Assembly (NCBI RefSeq): GCF_027596085.1
Contig: NC_072454.1
Span: 22,303,741 to 22,367,740, forward strand
Length of the DNA: 64,000 bases
Direction: 5' to 3'
DNA from: Anoplopoma fimbria
Taxonomy: Eukaryota; Chordata; Actinopteri; Perciformes; Anoplopomatidae
Made by a program: the position numbers and the translations under genes. The notes beneath the pieces are model-generated. The model saw only the letters and a list, made by a program, of their open reading frames with translations, made no database searches and was not told the origin of the DNA. Shown piece by piece: positions 59,430 through 64,000 of the stretch (the first letter of the stretch is position 1; every line of letters starts with the position of its first letter).

Positions 59430-61190
59430 TTCCAAACTGACTGTGTTAAACCTCTTTGACTCTGCTGCTCTGAGCAGTTTAAACAAAGTTACTACACTGA
59501 AAGTCCAGAATGCAGAAGTGCATGTAGGGTTGAAGGGGGAGGAGTTCAGCTCACCAGAACAGGTGAAAGGTTGCTTGCACAGTCATAATAGGTAACATAG
59601 TGTTGTCCTGATGTGACTCTGCAGACAGATTGGAATCTGTTGCAACACTGAGGTTCAGGCTGTCAACAAGTTTTTCCTGGACAAGTCAATGCACAGTAAT
59701 GCAGAACTTCATGCAACATAAAAGCACAGAAACAATGTTTGAAATAGCTTTAGAATAGCAACGCATTGGGGTTCAAAAGTTTATAAAGCAGTTTTTGTCT
59801 TAGCCTAATATAAATCTTTCCGTGTAAATTTATAGAGCACAACAAAGTTCTAACTACCTTTTATGAGATATTGAGTTTATTATTATATTAAATTGTATAT
59901 AAACCAAATAAATCCAAACAAAATGTCCCTTTTACAGTTTTTCACAATTGTTAACACACGTTTCTCAAAACAATAACGGCTTTCAAAACTGCACACACAA
60001 AACTGAAAACCTCCATGTAAATGCTAAACCTGACACTCCCTTTGCAAGATGACTCTTTGCCATCAAATCACTTAACTGTTCACAAAATACAATTTGTGTT
60101 TTTTTGGTACGGGGTATTTTCATGACACACAACAATTTATTGGCAACTAGCATTTGACGCAGCACTGAAGTGAAAATTGCCAATCAAGAAATGGAACACA
60201 CCAATGAATGACAACGCCTGGCTGAGTTATAGTCCAGCACAAATGTCTCAGTGTAACACTCAGGCTGCAAACTCCGGTTCTATGCAGAGTGGAGCCACAT
60301 GCGAAAGTGCCTTAAACTTGCATTATCTTTACTGACCAGCAGGGGGCGTCTCCTCCAGTTGCAAAAAGAAGTCAGATTGTTTAGAAGTCTCCTGAGAAAA
60401 TGACTCTACTTCTAACTTGATTTTTTACCTCAGTAAACAAATTTGAGCACACTGTAGTTTATGGTCTCAATCACTAGTTTCAAGTCTTCTTCAATAAAGC
60501 ATGATGTTCATTTAGTAAATTATGGTCACATTTAGAGTAAAATAGACCATAAAGTAGGCCCGAATCTAATTTAGGGATGACCGTTTCCTTCTGATTGACA
60601 GATTTCTGCCGCTACCAGAGACGTAAACTCCTCCTCCTTCACCGGTTAAAAATTGTCAAGATGGCATGGACATAAAGCTGAACTTCAAGGCTTCATAACG
60701 GCAGTCCCAAACCAATGGGTGACGTCAAGACTACTCCTGTCCACTTCTTATATACAGTTTATGGCAAAACCACAACTTGCTGTTTTTAGCACTGTGGTTT
60801 TGTCTAAGCTGAACTTTTCTCTCCTTTTCAAGTCTATGAGCAAATCTAAGCTAAGCAGATCTCCTGGCTGCTTCGTTTAAATGTACAGATATGAAAACAG
60901 TGTCCATATTACTAATATCTAACTCCTAGCAAAAAAGCTTATTAGCTTATTTCCCCAACAGGCCATACTATAACTTTAGAGTTTTCCTAGCATTCAATGG
61001 TTCTGTCTTATTTAGTCTGCAAGGAAAAAAAAACACTCACAGATTGAGTTGAAAAATGTGTCATATTTACTGGCACAACTGAGGGATATGCAACATGTGC
61101 ACCAACTTTTTAAACATCAAAATGTCCAAAACAATGTCCATAAATGCTTTGTAGTTGCTTTTGGAAGCCCAGTTTTCCAGACTGCTACCA
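59430..61190. other. intergenic region between haao and the TMEM229 gene
   Basis: No exon is seen. The main content is the family-A repeat at 60270-60765 and a diverged TCTAAGCTAAGCAGATCTCC stretch near 60840-60870 that faintly recalls family C. Confidence 0.5.
60270..60765 (+). repeat. dispersed repeat family A, longest copy
   Basis: About 495 bp sharing with 37290-37720 the words ACTGACCAGCAGGGGGCGTC, GAAAATGACTCTACTTCTAA and TTTCAAGTCTTCTTCAATAA. It shares AAGATGGCATGGACATAAAG, CAATGGGTGACGTCAAGACT and CTTATATACAGTTTATGGC with the truncated copies. There is no coding capacity and the class is unknown. Confidence 0.65.
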
Positions 61191-61192
61191 GT

Positions 61193-63838
61193 TCAGTTGT
61201 GCAGTCTTATCCTCAGAGTGTTCACGATCACATGCTGCTCAGCTATGAATCCTGCCACAGTCCAGGGCAGTGCGTACTCCAGAGTCACCAGTCCTCCCAG
61301 GTTGTAGCTGTGACCTGAATAGTCCCAGGGACAGGCCCCCAGCAAACTCAGCCCCACCCCCCAGCTGAACTCCCACAGGTAGATGAACACGGTGTAGGCC
61401 GCCAGACGCGCCGGCAGCGGGAGACGGCGAGCCAGCAGACGGGCTCTCAGGATCTCAATGAGGTAGATGGCGATGGCGTACATGGGCAGCGCCCACAGGC
61501 TGCTGTGGCCCGCCAGCCTCCTGTCCTGGGTTCTGCACCAGTCCCACACGGCGGTGAAGGCCACCTCACAGAGGCAGCCATGCAGTGCGTACACGTAGAG
61601 ACGAGCTACGGCAGTGAGAGGACGACTCGGTGCCGCTGGGGCTTCGTCATCAACACCAGGCCCTGTTTTAAGGAAGCTGTTATTTACACAACGTTTGCGC
61701 ACAAAAATTTCCAAAATGTTGCAAAAGGGATGTTCACAAAAACAAACATGTGATGGTACAATTACAAGCTTCTAGATAAAGTTAGCAAAGGTTCTTTACG
61801 TTTTTAAATATTATAAGGTAAAACAATGAATCCATAACAACCTCACTGAAACTACAACACTTCAAAAAATACCCTGCAAAAAAATTGTGTTTGACACACA
61901 AAACCCATAAACCCACAAATTGTCATTTTTATACTTGTTAAACACATGAGACATTACATTACATTACATTACAGTCATTTAGCAGACGCTTTTATCCAAA
62001 GCGACTTACAATCAGTAGTATATTACATGTCAGACATGTAATTAGTGAGCTTTAAAGAAAAACTTCACCACCAAAATGACCATTTGTATATCAATTACGC
62101 ACCACACGTTACCATGAGTTCTTGAAGAAAACTTTGTTCTTCCACATAGTCACACGCTGCACAGGCACGCTACTCGTCCATGCAATACTTTTCAGTGAAG
62201 ATAGATGTGTTCGGGAAGTAGTGAGCATACTTCTGGATAAATGAGACTTGGACTTTGGAGTTTGTAAACAGAGGTCCTGATATAGTTTTGCAGCTAAGAA
62301 TTATCTATTTTTTTGTTTTCTCCTTTCACCGAGGAGGCACAGCGGGAAAAACATTCTCTTCGCTGTGTGAGTAAGTGATAGACAAATGATCATTTAAAGG
62401 GTGGAGTATTCCTTTAAAAGAGCTGAGAGGTCGTTACCTTTGGACAGAGCCAGTCAGAGCCAATCGTTATGCTATGCTAAGCTAACCCGCTGCTGGCTCC
62501 AGCTACAAATTTACTGCACAAACTTGAGAGTGGCGCCAATCTTCTCATCTAACTAATGACAAGAAAATGAATAAGCATACGTCCCAAAATGTTCAACTAC
62601 TCCTTTAAGTTGTAATAACAAGTAAACTTCTTAAGTTACATCTACTATGTAGATACGTATGTATTGTCTATACAGGAAATGCTAAATTGCCTCATTGACA
62701 GGTGTTGCCGTCAGTACATTTGTTGACCATTTAAATCTAATAAATGATACATTAATAAAGGGTGCATGTTTCTCAGCTGATCATAATTCAAACTATGGCG
62801 CTGTTTTACTTTTGTGCTAACAGTGATGTAATGACATAGATTCACATTAACATTAATGACTGATTTACAGTAGCTCTTGCCTGTTGTTGGTCCCTGTATT
62901 TAAAAAACTGTCAGTTATTTTTGGAGCGATAGCAGCTTGACATCCTGTGCTTTGAATTTTATTGGCTTGTTTGTACTGGGATAATAAATTGTTCCTCCGA
63001 CTTTTGTGTTTATTCAACAATGACATTGAAGTGATCAAAACTGGTCCCTAAGAAAAATTTACAATAAGTTTATGAATTACTGCAACAATTACAATACTGA
63101 GATGTATTTTCTTATAAAAACGTTACCCCCTATTGTTACCCTTGCTCACTGAGAGTTGTATTATTGACAAAGTTAATCACGGAATTCTCCAGTCTAAACA
63201 ATTCATTTTTAATGGGTTTTTTTGTATTGCTTTTAAATGGGTGGAGCCATAGCTCTTATACCACTCTCTTTATTGAGAAAACACAGTATTTCTATGATCC
63301 CATTTTTTTTTTTTAAAGGATTCATTGAAATGTCATAACAAAATATGTTAATGTATGTTAAACTTGCTCCCCTTTATTCTAGATTTTCTTCTCAACATTA
63401 TAATACGGGCCTTCAGTGAGTATGTGCAGTCATGTTCCAACCAACACACAGCGCAGTGCACATGCTCCATTGTGGATTAACAGGCTTATAGCCCAGTTTA
63501 GCCCAGTTAAAGGCTTGGAGAATCTTCAACAAGTTGTCTCTCTGCACTACAACAAAGTACAATTTACCAATAACAAATCCACTGGCTGACCGTCCCTGAC
63601 AGTAAACCATTTCTCCTAAAAATAGTCAAACAATAGTCTCATAATAGAATTGAATCAAACTCCATCACTTGGCGGACTTTAGACCGAGATTAGGATGCAA
63701 CGGCAACAGACGACATATTAACCCTCAAAGTGTGGACCTTCCACTATAACTTAACATAATAAATTAAACACGGTAATAATTCTCACCTTGGTCATTACTA
63801 CCTTGCGTTCTCCTCACGTTTAGCTTTCTTGCCTCCAT
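61193..63838 (-). CDS. TMEM229-family four-helix membrane protein
   Basis: Two coding exons: 63838-63787 (MEARKLNVRRTQGSNDQ) and 61662-61193. They join in frame through a GT-AG intron to 173 residues, close to human TMEM229B (about 167). Landmarks are LYVYALHGCLCEVAFTAVWD (helix 1), SLWALPMYAIAIYLIEIL (helix 2), AYTVFIYLWEFSWGVGLSLL (helix 3), the family signature GACPWDYSGHSYNLGGLVTL and EYALPWTVAGFIAEQHVI (helix 4), ending NTLRIRLHN. The biochemical function is unknown. Paralogue assignment (229A or 229B) is uncertain. The first-exon ATG choice rests on its clean donor (CCAAG|GTGAG) and frame match. The frame is intact, unlike that of neighbouring haao. Confidence 0.85.
61952..62040 (-). 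mobile_element. truncated SINE tail
   Basis: The plus strand CATTACATTACAGTCATTTA then GCAGACGCTTTTATCCAAAG matches the 3' tail of the SINE at 42259-42548 almost exactly. Only the tail is present (5' truncated). It lies in the intron of the TMEM229 gene. Confidence 0.75.
62045..62612 (+). repeat. dispersed teleost repeats including family C, copy 2
   Basis: The first part (AAAAACTTCACCACCAAAAT ... GGTGGAGTATTCCTTTAA) is another common percomorph repeat. From 62395, GGACAGAGCCAGTCAGAGCC, TATGCTATGCTAAGCTAACC, GCTGCTGGCTCCAGC and CAACTACTCCTTTAA match family C at 35855-36018. It lies in the TMEM229 gene intron. Confidence 0.5.
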
Positions 63839-64000
63839 CCCCTGGTCAGAATATGGATCCCTGTGCCTTTGTAATCCTTCTGCTTCCCTGTGTGTGTTCT
63901 ATGTGTGTGTGTGTATGTGTGTGTGTGTGAGTGTGTGGATCTTGGGCTAAACATTAAGCGGCTCCCTGTTATCACAGCGATGCCTCTGTCACAGGCTGAG
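63839..64000. other. sequence upstream of the TMEM229 gene start codon
   Basis: It probably includes 5' UTR or promoter of the minus-strand gene. A degenerate (GT)n tract lies at 63900-63936. No further exon is seen before the window end. Confidence 0.35.

Overview
The window looks like nuclear DNA from a percomorph (spiny-rayed) teleost fish. It holds intron-containing vertebrate genes, many (CA/GT)n microsatellites, and typical fish repeats: Rex3/RTE-like and L2-like LINEs, tRNA-derived SINEs, Tc1-like transposons and short inverted-repeat elements. I assembled five protein genes exon by exon from splice sites, reading-frame continuity and resemblance to known vertebrate proteins recalled from memory; no database search was run.

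Layout. (1) About 1290-30300, + strand: xpo1 (exportin-1/CRM1). A non-coding first exon and 24 coding exons join without error into a 1071-residue protein, the human length. (2) 32676-46200, - strand: sanbr (KIAA1841, SANT and BTB domain regulator), 20 coding exons, 707 residues, convergent with xpo1. (3) 47132-50430, - strand: pex13 (peroxisomal docking protein), 4 exons, 416 residues, head-to-tail with sanbr and only about 250 bp upstream of its putative first exon. (4) 50930-51710: the 3' part of a Rex3/RTE-like LINE running into a 100-N assembly gap (51711-51810). (5) 53665-59427, - strand: haao (3-hydroxyanthranilate 3,4-dioxygenase), 10 exons; every splice site and metal ligand is present, but the frame is broken by eight apparent single-base losses, all in homopolymer runs. 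(6) 61193-63838, - strand: a two-exon, four-helix TMEM229-family membrane protein.

The genes are not an operon and serve separate roles: nuclear export, repression of antibody class switching (known from the mammalian orthologue), peroxisomal import, tryptophan catabolism via the kynurenine pathway, and an uncharacterised membrane protein. Xpo1-sanbr-pex13 matches the human 2p15-p16 neighbourhood (PEX13, KIAA1841 ... USP34, XPO1) with the same convergent orientation, but USP34 is absent from between them. HAAO is elsewhere on 2p in human, and here it is reached only across the N gap.

I found no convincing new molecular system. The observations most worth checking are two sanbr exons framed by complementary (UG)n/(CA)n tracts, a GC-AG sanbr intron, the homopolymer-only frameshifts of haao, and SINE/LINE relationships visible inside the window.
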